Counted from the stretch's first letter, positions 7,337 to 14,006 are shown. The stretch is DNA of 14,006 nucleotides from Caryophanales bacterium UBA3835 (GCA_002392945.1 DGHZ01000018.1:3015-17020); one strand, 5' to 3'. Numbers and translations: made by a program. Notes: generated by a model not told the origin, from the sequence alone.

Positions 7337-10300
7337 ATGAAAAAAAGAATTATTAGTTGCCTGTCTTTGTCGGCTTTAATGTCGATTGGTTTATCAGTGG
7401 CGCTTTTTAGTGCTGGAAAAGAAACCGAAAAAGTGGAAGGTTATTCGACCTCATCTTTGCCAACCACGATTGATTTAAATGATACAAGCGCTGCAAATAT
7501 TAGAAGTTATTACAGTTCGCTTAATAGCTTAGAAACCGCGCAAAGACAAGGGAATAATTTACTTAAAAACTTAAAAGCCATTCTTAAAAATGGGCAAAAG
7601 TATTATTCATACGATAGCGGAAATGCAATTTGGCAGATATATGAAATTGCTGATAGAGACTGGGACAAGTCACCTGCAAGTTCAACTACATACGGTACAT
7701 ATAATTCAAGTACAAATAAAATCACAGGTTATACATATGGCACTAGTTCATCTAGTAGTAAAAACAACCCATATATTCATGCTTTGTACATAAATAGAAA
7801 TGTGACCAACCAAACTACTGCTTGGGATGATCACCAACAAACCCAATGGGGCATCAATAGAGAACACGTTTGGCCTAAGGCTGAAGGTTTTGAGGATAGT
7901 GGTGCAGGTGGTGCGCGTGGTGACCCAATGCATTTAATGGCAGGAAACGGATACGCGAATAATATTCACAGCAATTATTATTATGGATATGTAAATACAT
8001 CTAGTAGTTATACAAACTGCGGGAGTAAATATTCTAATTTAAGTGGGAATCTTCGAGGCACATCTAAAACATTGGGAGGATCCACAAGCGTTTTTGAACC
8101 ACAAGATTGTGATAAAGGTGATATTGCTAGAGCTATTTTCTATATGGTTGCTAGATATAACTATTTGTCTAGTAGCGATAGCGATGGCATTGATTCTAAT
8201 AACCCTAACCTAGCTCTTACTCAATCGCTTAGTGATTGGGCTAGTAGTGGTTATAGTTCAACAACCTCTAAACAAGGCAAGATGGGTATTATGACTGACT
8301 TATTGGCCTGGCATCACGCTGATCCAGTTGATGAATACGAAATTCATAGAAATAATCTTTTATATACAAACTATACAAATAACAGAAATCCATTTATCGA
8401 TTTCCCAGAATGGGCAGACTTTATTTGGGGCTCTGTGAATTATAACGGAAGTACTTATGTTTCTAATGACACAACGCCAACCGGATATGCTACTCCAAGT
8501 AGTGACACTATTAATGGATACAATAGTGGCGGATCAACCGTTTCTGTAACTGGTGTTACATTAGATAAAAATAGTGCAACAATTGCTGTTAATGGAACAG
8601 TTGAATTAACTCCAACAGTGTCTCCAAGCAATGCTACTAACAAGGCTGTTACATGGTCGAGCAGTAATACATCTATCGCAACTGTTTCTAATGGTGTTGT
8701 TACTGGTAAAGCAGCTGGCAACGCTACAATTACTGTTACAACAATGGATGGCAGTTATACTGCAACTTGTACTGTTACAGTTAAGACTCTTTCTTCTATT
8801 ACTGTTAGTGGACAAACAACTGCTTTTGAAACTGGAGATGACTTTGTTTTTGGTGGCACAGTCACCGCACATTATTCAGATTCTACAACTGCCAACGTTA
8901 CATCTGGTGCTTCGTTCAGCGGATATGATTTAAGTACAGCAGGTAATCAAACGGTTACTGTTTCTTATGGTGGAAAAACTACTACTTATAGTATTACAGT
9001 TACACAAAGCTCTAGCGGAACTGAAGAAGGCTCTGTTACCGCCGCTAGCGGTGCTTTAGAAGGCTGGACTGCTAGTGGAACAGGTTCGGCTTATGCTGAT
9101 GGTTCTGTAAAATTCGATAGTAGTAGTGACAATGTTTATAAAACTGATATTTTTACTGCTACATGTGCTGCAGGGATGACATCTTTAACAGTTACTATTA
9201 ATAGCAAAATTAATGGTACACCTACCGAATCTAATTCTTATAGAATTGATGCTCTTGATTCTTCCGGAAATGTCTTAACTAGTGTCACTAGAACTGGAGC
9301 GGATGTTGTTACTTCGTCTTACGGAGATTCGGTTTTTACTATTGATTCGGATTTAACAGGTTGTACTGGATTTAAAATAACATATGCCACAAAAGGTGCT
9401 GGAAACTGGGGCATAAAAACTGTTTCCTGGGTTGCTGAGTACTCAAACAGTGGCTCAACAGTTACTCTTTCTTCTATAGCTGTTAAAACTGCACCAACAA
9501 AAGTAACTTATACTGTCGGAGATGGTTTTGATGCTAACGGATTGGTTATTACTGCTACATACAGTGATTCTTCAACTGAAGACATCTCCTACGAAGGCAA
9601 TGAAGATGATTTTGAATTCGATCCAATAGACAATTTACAAACAAGTGATGTATCTGTCACAATCCATTATGGCGGTAAAACTTGTACACAGTCTATAACT
9701 GTTTCAGCTACGAAGACTTTATCTACAATTGCAATAAATACTGATAATGTTAAAAAATCATTCTATGTGGATGATGAGTTTAACCACGATAATTTAGTGG
9801 TTACCGCTAATTTTAGTGATTCTTCTAGTGATGTTGTTTCTTCAAGCGCTTCAGTTTCAACCCCTGATATGTCTAGTGCTGGAGAAAAGACAATCACTGT
9901 TTCTTATACCTATGGTGGCACTACAAAGACTGCTACATATACAATCACTGTTCTTGAAAGTGGTGGTTCTGAGACAGGTTCATACACATGGGATTTATCA
10001 ATTGCATCATATGAGACACCAACATCTGCTTCTTTAGTTACTTGGTCTAGCGATTGTGCAACTATGACAGCAGAACAAGCAGAAGGTAAGACTGCCACCA
10101 ACAATTATTTAGGCGGAGATTCTAATGCAAGAACATCTTCTAGATTCTATAGCGGAAACACTATGCGTTTTGTTCCTGCGACAAATTATGCAATTACAAG
10201 TGTAGTTTTTACAGCTACTTCGGCTAACTATGCAACGGCATTAAGTGGTTCGAATTGGACGAATGCTACAGCGTCTGCTTCCGGTGTAACAGTTACTATT

Positions 10301-11833
10301 ACACCAACAAATGGGTCTCAAGAATTCTATGGAGTTCATGGAGGAACTACAGGTGGCACATCTGTAGTGGTTAACTATTCTTATACTCCACCTGCATCTT
10401 TATCATCAATTACATTAGATACATCAAATGTACAAACCACATTTAGTGTTGGTGATACATTTAACTATACTGGTTTAGTAGTTACTGCTCACTATACTGA
10501 TTTGTCTTCAAAGACAGTTACTCCAAGTAGTGTTTCTACTCCAAGCACAGCCACTACTGGAAATAAAACTGTTACTGTTACATATACTGAAGAACAAGTG
10601 ACTAAAACTGCTGATTATACAATTACAGTTAACGCTAGCCCATCAATTAGCTGGACCGCGCCAACTATCAATGTTTATTCTGGTACTATTTTAACAAGTA
10701 CAGAAGCAAATAGTTGGGAAGTTGCCTATAACAATGGCACTGGTTCAATCACACATCCAACATATGGTCAATTTAGTGTTAAATTAGGTGGAGTTACAAT
10801 TTCTTTACCATATACCTGGAAAGCAACAGATGACGGTAATACTTTAACTGTTACTTATAATTCTTTAACAACTACTGCATCTCCTGCAGTTCAAATAGCT
10901 CAAACAGTTAACACTATTAGTGCTTCTGTGGCTGAGAATTATGATTATACATTTGAATCTAAGCAATTCTCTGCTGCTGGTACAGTTAATTTGGACGGGC
11001 ATAGTTGGACACAGGCCGGAACTCTAGCGGCTGGAACTGGATTTTGGGGATATGATGGCACAAAGGGACAACAATTTGGTTCTGGCAGCTCATCATATGC
11101 ATCATTAAGCCTAACATGCACTGATTTTAATGGAACTGTTAACTCAGTTACTGTTTATACTTCTGGTGCAAGTAGTGTTAATGCTACTGTTCAAGTAAGT
11201 GTTGGTGGAACTTCATATGGTGATGCTAAATCTATTACTTCATCAAATGCTGGCTATACATTTGACTTAGGCGGTAAGTCTGGCAATGTTGTTATTTCCT
11301 GGAGTCAAACATCTTCTAAAGCAATTTATGTTAAAGAGATTGTTGTTAACACCAGTGGAACTTCAGTTATTTCTAACAGTGTCGATCATATTGCTGCTCA
11401 AAGATTGGCAGTGAAATTCGCTAAAGCATTTAATGCTGCTATGGATACCACTAGTGGTTGTACTACTAACTTATCAAGTGCGTGGTCGGCTTGTAGTGAC
11501 GCATATGATACATTCATAAGTGAAGCTAATGCTTTAGGAGAAACTGAAGCAGCGTATGCGAAGAGTTTAATTGCTAATGCCACTAAACAATACACTGATG
11601 ATTCTGGTGAGGCGTGTATTGAAAGAATGATGAAGACATATGAGGTATGTGTTCAAAAGCATGGGCAAACTCCATTTATGTCAGAATTAGTAACTCTATC
11701 TAAGATATCTATCAGTCCACTTCAAGTAAGCGTAAAGAATAGTTCTACAACTATTATTATCGTTGTGATTTCTGCGTTAAGTGTAATCGCTATTGGTGGA
11801 TATTTCTATTTCCGTAAGAAGAAGGAAAATTAA
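7337..11833 (+). CDS. Secreted, membrane-anchored endonuclease I-domain protein with Ig-like repeats
   Basis: 1498 residues. A signal peptide (basic KKR, hydrophobic core ~5-26) leads to an endonuclease I (EndA/NucM/Vvn type, His-Me finger) domain at ~43-372. Its N-R-E-H177-V-W-P motif, D196-P-M-H199-L block, N-N-I-H-S-N213 stretch and C-terminal R-N-P-F-I-D-x-P-E-W-A match that family. By analogy with Vvn, Glu176/His177 and one Asn near 208-209 would be metal and general-base residues. A Big_2 Ig-like domain (~402-484) follows. Next come four Big_3-like repeats (~485-557, 708-791, 793-873, 1020-1100, each starting near L-S-S/T-I). These are interspersed with beta-sandwich-like segments (~562-704, 881-1018, 1101-1193, 1194-1348). 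The end is a four-Cys helical module (~1350-1468), a TM helix (~1470-1490) and a K-K-K-E-N tail. No LPxTG is present. Likely role: cell-surface non-specific DNA/RNA degradation, with the Ig stalk holding the nuclease off the membrane. Part of the beta-sandwich assignment is inference. Confidence 0.9.
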   Translation: MKKRIISCLSLSALMSIGLSVALFSAGKETEKVEGYSTSSLPTTIDLNDTSAANIRSYYSSLNSLETAQRQGNNLLKNLKAILKNGQKYYSYDSGNAIWQIYEIADRDWDKSPASSTTYGTYNSSTNKITGYTYGTSSSSSKNNPYIHALYINRNVTNQTTAWDDHQQTQWGINREHVWPKAEGFEDSGAGGARGDPMHLMAGNGYANNIHSNYYYGYVNTSSSYTNCGSKYSNLSGNLRGTSKTLGGSTSVFEPQDCDKGDIARAIFYMVARYNYLSSSDSDGIDSNNPNLALTQSLSDWASSGYSSTTSKQGKMGIMTDLLAWHHADPVDEYEIHRNNLLYTNYTNNRNPFIDFPEWADFIWGSVNYNGSTYVSNDTTPTGYATPSSDTINGYNSGGSTVSVTGVTLDKNSATIAVNGTVELTPTVSPSNATNKAVTWSSSNTSIATVSNGVVTGKAAGNATITVTTMDGSYTATCTVTVKTLSSITVSGQTTAFETGDDFVFGGTVTAHYSDSTTANVTSGASFSGYDLSTAGNQTVTVSYGGKTTTYSITVTQSSSGTEEGSVTAASGALEGWTASGTGSAYADGSVKFDSSSDNVYKTDIFTATCAAGMTSLTVTINSKINGTPTESNSYRIDALDSSGNVLTSVTRTGADVVTSSYGDSVFTIDSDLTGCTGFKITYATKGAGNWGIKTVSWVAEYSNSGSTVTLSSIAVKTAPTKVTYTVGDGFDANGLVITATYSDSSTEDISYEGNEDDFEFDPIDNLQTSDVSVTIHYGGKTCTQSITVSATKTLSTIAINTDNVKKSFYVDDEFNHDNLVVTANFSDSSSDVVSSSASVSTPDMSSAGEKTITVSYTYGGTTKTATYTITVLESGGSETGSYTWDLSIASYETPTSASLVTWSSDCATMTAEQAEGKTATNNYLGGDSNARTSSRFYSGNTMRFVPATNYAITSVVFTATSANYATALSGSNWTNATASASGVTVTITPTNGSQEFYGVHGGTTGGTSVVVNYSYTPPASLSSITLDTSNVQTTFSVGDTFNYTGLVVTAHYTDLSSKTVTPSSVSTPSTATTGNKTVTVTYTEEQVTKTADYTITVNASPSISWTAPTINVYSGTILTSTEANSWEVAYNNGTGSITHPTYGQFSVKLGGVTISLPYTWKATDDGNTLTVTYNSLTTTASPAVQIAQTVNTISASVAENYDYTFESKQFSAAGTVNLDGHSWTQAGTLAAGTGFWGYDGTKGQQFGSGSSSYASLSLTCTDFNGTVNSVTVYTSGASSVNATVQVSVGGTSYGDAKSITSSNAGYTFDLGGKSGNVVISWSQTSSKAIYVKEIVVNTSGTSVISNSVDHIAAQRLAVKFAKAFNAAMDTTSGCTTNLSSAWSACSDAYDTFISEANALGETEAAYAKSLIANATKQYTDDSGEACIERMMKTYEVCVQKHGQTPFMSELVTLSKISISPLQVSVKNSSTTIIIVVISALSVIAIGGYFYFRKKKEN

Positions 11834-11835
11834 TC

Positions 11836-12060
11836 GTGGATAAAATTGAATTATTTAAAAAAGACGACGGTTCAGTTTGGTATCGTTATAAAGGAAAAGA
11901 AGCAAAAATAAGCGAACTTAATATTCCTTTATTTGCTCAACTTTTTAAACAATTAGGTCAACTTCCATCATTCTCTTTCCCACAAGATGATATGGAACTT
12001 AATATTTTAAGTAAAACCTTAATTGAGAATATTAAACAAACCGCAAGTAGACTTTATTAG
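11836..12060 (+). CDS. Small hypothetical protein downstream of the surface nuclease
   Basis: 74 residues, not recognised. It starts with GTG at 11836, only 2 nt after the nuclease stop. AAGGAAA (11822-11828, within the end of the nuclease gene) is a reasonable ribosome binding site about 7 nt upstream. The sequence opens MDKIELFKKDDGSVWYRYKG, a short beta-hairpin-like strand pair, then has an amphipathic helix (L-F-A-Q-L-F-K-Q-L) and a C-terminal helix. There is no signal peptide or TM segment, so it is probably cytoplasmic. Cotranscription with the nuclease is very likely; any functional link is unknown. The C-terminal half was searched by eye for antitoxin or DNA-binding motifs and none was found. 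Confidence 0.65.
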   Translation: MDKIELFKKDDGSVWYRYKGKEAKISELNIPLFAQLFKQLGQLPSFSFPQDDMELNILSKTLIENIKQTASRLY

Positions 12061-12078
12061 TTTCAACTAAATTTATTA

Positions 12079-12107
12079 TTGATACTAGAATTAACAATTT
12101 GTATACT
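12079..12107 (+). promoter_or_regulatory. Near-consensus sigma-A promoter of the candidate small RNA
   Basis: TTGATA (12079-12084) and TATACT (12102-12107), each 5/6 to consensus, are separated by exactly 17 bp. Initiation is expected at about 12113-12115. No credible start codon with a ribosome binding site follows, and the first strong downstream signal is a terminator. Confidence 0.8.
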
Positions 12108-12112
12108 ATAAG

Positions 12113-12265
12113 ACGTTCAGGGGTGATACTCCATCCCTGATTAAGGGAGACTCCTATTTAGTTCGCCCACATGGTAAATTTTCGAGAGAGTATTCACAGC
12201 TATAGCTATGCTTATTAGGATAGGCGGTTAATTTACGAAAAAGAGAGGGTCAACCCTCTTTTTTT
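12113..12265 (+). ncRNA. Candidate stand-alone structured small RNA, family unknown (~150 nt)
   Basis: This stretch runs from a near-consensus promoter to an intrinsic terminator, with no convincing ORF between. A 9-bp hairpin pairs 12117-12125 with 12132-12140 around a 6-nt loop (ATACTC). A small hairpin may pair AGGG 12144-12147 with TCCT 12152-12155. Three further pairings are possible: TCGCC 12163-12167 with GGCGG 12223-12227, GTAAATT 12174-12180 with AATTTAC 12230-12236, and TATTC 12191-12195 with GGATA 12218-12222. The first two cross, so a pseudoknot is possible. It lacks SRP, RNase P, tRNA and T-box hallmarks. A divergent 6S RNA is the best-known alternative by size, but the long closed rod with central bubble is not evident. 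The next plus-strand gene is tmRNA with its own promoter, so a cis riboswitch role is unlikely. Confidence 0.6.
12243..12265. terminator. Bidirectional intrinsic terminator for the small RNA and the 126-residue ORF
   Basis: The stem AGAGGG/CCCTCT (12244-12249 with 12254-12259) has a TCAA loop and can be extended by A-T pairs. It is followed by T7 (12259-12265) on the plus strand and by a U-run in the minus-strand reading. The TGA stop of the minus-strand ORF (12250-12252) lies in the loop. Confidence 0.9.
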
Positions 12266-12630
12266 GTTTTTGAATAAACTTCCGGATATTTTCTTTGCAG
12301 AATATCATCAATAATAATTTCGTCTTCTTTACTGACTTTCCATTTCTTCAATGGGGCAGTAAATAATTTAGAATCAGCATTAGATACAATATCTACACAT
12401 AAGTAACTATCAGAATCATCAATCGGATTTGGATTTTCTTTCAATTTAATGAATTTGTTTGGCCTTTGTAACACCATTGTTATTGAGTGTGTTAGATTAA
12501 AGCCGGTTATTTTCTTTTTTCCATTTACGACCGATTCATCTGCCACCAGAATAACTAGAAATGGGTGATAACGACTTAATCGATAAAGACGAAAATGATA
12601 TTTCTCGCTGCCTTCGTAATTTTGGAACAT
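12250..12630 (-). CDS. Hypothetical protein (126 aa), convergent with the small RNA
   Basis: 126 residues, not confidently recognised. The ATG at 12630 is chosen because AAGGAGG lies about 8 nt upstream. The same frame stays open further upstream, but that part is antisense to the tmRNA and its promoter and is not coding. The N-terminal half has alternating hydrophobic strands (R-Y-H-P-F-L-V-I-L-V-A-D) and then K-K-I-T-G-F-N-L-T-H-S. The C-terminal third is charged and helical. The 'H-P-F-L-V-I-L ... L-T-H-S' pattern loosely recalls small beta-barrel toxins such as the MazF/PemK or type III (ToxN/CptN) groups, but no decisive motif is present and no antitoxin ORF is adjacent. No signal peptide or TM segment is visible. 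The single-gene unit ends at the shared terminator. Confidence 0.7.
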   Translation of the reverse strand: MFQNYEGSEKYHFRLYRLSRYHPFLVILVADESVVNGKKKITGFNLTHSITMVLQRPNKFIKLKENPNPIDDSDSYLCVDIVSNADSKLFTAPLKKWKVSKEDEIIIDDILQRKYPEVYSKTKKEG

Positions 12631-12723
12631 TATTTTTCCTCCTTCTACTATATACAGACTCGATTTTTTTGATTTTTTGCGAAAATACATTAAAAAAGTT
12701 TTAGACATGTTGACCAATATAAT

Positions 12724-12751
12724 TTGACAATTATATAACCTGTGATAAAAT
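12724..12751 (+). promoter_or_regulatory. Promoter of the tmRNA gene
   Basis: Consensus -35 TTGACA (12724-12729) and extended -10 TGATAAAAT (12743-12751, hexamer TAAAAT) with a 16-bp spacer. Initiation is expected near 12758, leaving about 20 nt to be removed to give the mature 5' end at 12779. Confidence 0.8.
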
Positions 12752-12778
12752 TTTTTTGCTCTTCTAGGGAGCGTACAT

Positions 12779-13167
12779 GGGGTCGTATTGGATTCGACGG
12801 AGATGTGCAGGGCATTAATTGCAGCGGTTGGTAACCTTAAACCAAAAACAAAATAACTGACAACAGTTATATGAGAGCTCCTAGAGCTCAATCTCTCTGC
12901 TTAGCTTAATTTACCCGATATAGGGTCCCGACAATCGTTGGGGCAGAGCGCTCTTTAAGGTTTTAGTTCTTTCACGCTTAAAGTAAGTGTCATAACAAAA
13001 GAATAGTGGATAAGAGTGGACATGTTACTTATTCATGAAATCTTGCTTGTCTCGCATAGACTAGTTTGTCGATATACAAAGCTATGTTAAATATAAATAT
13101 CGTCTAAGCTGTAGACGTTATTGTATGGCCATCTTCGGACGTGGTTTCGACACCACCGGCTCCACCA
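12779..13167 (+). ncRNA. ssrA: Transfer-messenger RNA (tmRNA, one-piece)
   Basis: 389 nt. The 5' end GGGGTCG (12779-12785) pairs with CGGCTCC (13157-13163). This includes the G3-U70 wobble required for alanine charging, and ACCA (13164-13167) is encoded. The conserved block TTGGATTCGACGG follows the 5' acceptor strand, and a TTCGA T-arm precedes the 3' acceptor. Together with SmpB the RNA rescues stalled ribosomes and tags the product for proteolysis. The tag frame most likely resumes at GAC 12859, after the ATAACT context typical of Firmicutes. It reads DNSYMRAPRAQSLCLA to TAA 12907-12909; other frames close quickly. Two oddities: the tag ends CLA instead of LAA, and the T-loop has 6 nt (TTCGAC) if the T-stem is 5 bp (GTGGT/ACCAC). 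No intrinsic terminator was seen before degV. Confidence 0.95.
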
Positions 13168-13212
13168 AAACATCTATTATTTTATTTATATATAAACATT
13201 AAGGAGATTTTT

Positions 13213-14006
13213 ATGAAAATTGCTATCTCTGCAGAAAGCACAATTGATTTACAAAAAGAACAACTAGAAGAATTTGGAATTCATACTACACCTTTTACTG
13301 TCTTATTAGGTGACGATCCTAAACTTGACGGAGTTATTACACCAAATGAAATTTTTGATTATGTTGATAAAACTGGAGTTCTTCCAAGAACCAGCGCAAT
13401 CAACGAAATGCAATATGAAGAATATTTTACTGGTTTATTAAAAGAATATGACGCGGTTATTCATTTTGCCTTAAGTAGTGGTATTTCTAGTGCGTGTAAT
13501 AACGCTATTAACGCTGCTAAGAATTTGAAAAATGTTTACGTGGTTGATTCATTAAGTTTATCTACTGGTATTGCTCTAGAAGCAATCTATGCTTCTCAAC
13601 TTGCTAAACAAGGCTTAACTCCAGAAGAGATTGTTAAGAAAGTTGAAGAGAGAATTCCTTATAATCAAACCAGTTTCGTTTTAGCTACTGTTGATTATTT
13701 ACATAAAGGTGGAAGATGCTCAGGCTTAGCTAAATTAGGAGCGTTATTATTTAGAATTAGACCACAAATTATTATGGCGGAAGGCAAGATGAGCCCAGGA
13801 AAAAAATATATGGGTAAACAACTCAGCTGTGTTGAAAGCTACGCTAAAGATACATTAGATCAATTTAATAATCCTGATAAGAGCTTAGTATTTGTAACCC
13901 ATTCAATGGCTACTCCTGAAATGGTTGAGGCTTGTAAAAAAGAATGTGAGGCTAGAGGATTTAAGCGTATTATCGTCACCACAGCTGGTGCGACTATTTC
14001 CTCACA
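13213..14006 (+). CDS. DegV family fatty-acid-binding protein (3' end outside window)
   Basis: 264 codons are present out of a usual ~280-290. It opens MKIAISAESTIDL, the DegV N-terminal strand and S-T-x-D loop. P-R-T-S-A, the H-F-A-L-S-S-G-I-S-S block, V-V-D-S-L-S-L-S-T-G, L-H-K-G-G-R-C-S, and a C-terminal T-T-A-G-A-T-I-S-S-H follow. These are the residues lining the acyl-chain pocket in the family. DegV/FakB-type proteins bind single fatty acids and, in bacteria with FakA kinase, present them for phosphorylation and use in phospholipid synthesis. FakA is not in this window, so the role as FakB is inference. AAGGAG (13201-13206) lies 6 nt before ATG 13213. There is only a 45-nt AT-rich gap after tmRNA with no terminator, so read-through transcription from the ssrA promoter is possible. 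Confidence 0.93.
   Translation, partial: MKIAISAESTIDLQKEQLEEFGIHTTPFTVLLGDDPKLDGVITPNEIFDYVDKTGVLPRTSAINEMQYEEYFTGLLKEYDAVIHFALSSGISSACNNAINAAKNLKNVYVVDSLSLSTGIALEAIYASQLAKQGLTPEEIVKKVEERIPYNQTSFVLATVDYLHKGGRCSGLAKLGALLFRIRPQIIMAEGKMSPGKKYMGKQLSCVESYAKDTLDQFNNPDKSLVFVTHSMATPEMVEACKKECEARGFKRIIVTTAGATISS

Noticed and set aside
8455..8933. Several open frames in other phases within the Ig-repeat region
   Set aside because: They arise from the low-complexity Thr/Ser/Val-rich codons of the 1498-residue gene.
8539..11380. Possible DNA repeats or CRISPR-like array in the surface gene
   Set aside because: The repetition is at protein level (Ig-like domains); no identical regularly spaced DNA repeats were seen.
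12113..12160. T-box leader or riboswitch reading of the small RNA
   Set aside because: AGGGGTGATAC vaguely recalls a T-box antiterminator, but the specifier stem and TGGN bulge context are absent and no plus-strand gene follows the terminator.
12171..12218. 15-codon mini-ORF within the small RNA (ATG 12171 to TAG 12216-12218)
   Set aside because: The nearest purine-rich stretch (AAGGGAG, 12143-12149) is 21 nt away, too far to serve as a ribosome binding site, and the ORF crosses predicted stems.
12631..12891. Upstream extension of the minus-strand 126-residue ORF to about 213 residues
   Set aside because: The extra N-terminal part is antisense to the tmRNA 5' end and its promoter, while a strong AAGGAGG precedes the ATG at 12630.

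Overview
The window looks like chromosome from a low-GC, monoderm Bacilli- or Mollicutes-related bacterium, probably an uncultured host-associated lineage. The core genes are Firmicutes-type and the sequence is AT-rich. There is a C-terminally membrane-anchored, Ig-repeat surface protein. UGA is a genuine stop (rlmH ends with TGA exactly at its conserved C-terminus, and tryptophan is TGG throughout), so this is not a code-4 Mycoplasma. No insertion sequence, phage gene or CRISPR array was seen.

Layout. (1) Positions 1-329 hold the C-terminal end of an iron-containing alcohol dehydrogenase. (2) Positions 426-5989 are a compact plus-strand housekeeping operon: gdpP (c-di-AMP phosphodiesterase), rplI (ribosomal protein L9), dnaB (replicative helicase), walJ (metallo-beta-lactamase-fold protein), rlmH (23S rRNA methyltransferase) and an unidentified 112-residue ORF. 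It closes with a bidirectional terminator at 5988-6018. The gdpP-rplI-dnaB and walJ-rlmH neighbourhoods are typical of Firmicutes. (3) A convergent minus-strand gene (6021-7154) encodes an unidentified membrane protein with one N-terminal and three C-terminal TM helices around a large extracellular domain. (4) Divergent from it, 7337-11833 encodes a 1498-residue surface protein: signal peptide, endonuclease I (His-Me finger) domain, many Ig-like and beta-sandwich modules, a four-cysteine helical module and a C-terminal TM anchor. A 74-residue ORF follows 2 nt later. (5) Positions 12079-12265 hold a near-consensus promoter, about 150 nt of strongly structured sequence without a convincing ORF, and an intrinsic terminator: a candidate stand-alone small RNA that I cannot assign to a family. 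(6) A convergent minus-strand ORF of 126 residues (12250-12630) shares that terminator. (7) Positions 12779-13167 are a one-piece tmRNA (ssrA) with an unusual predicted tag. It is followed without an obvious terminator by degV (13213 to window end).

Functionally, the first operon couples second-messenger turnover with replication and ribosome maturation. The middle of the window is a cell-surface island: a membrane protein and a secreted, anchored nuclease. The right end is an RNA-gene region: the unknown RNA plus tmRNA. The most novel items are the unidentified structured RNA, the tmRNA tag and its T-loop, and the architecture of the anchored nuclease.
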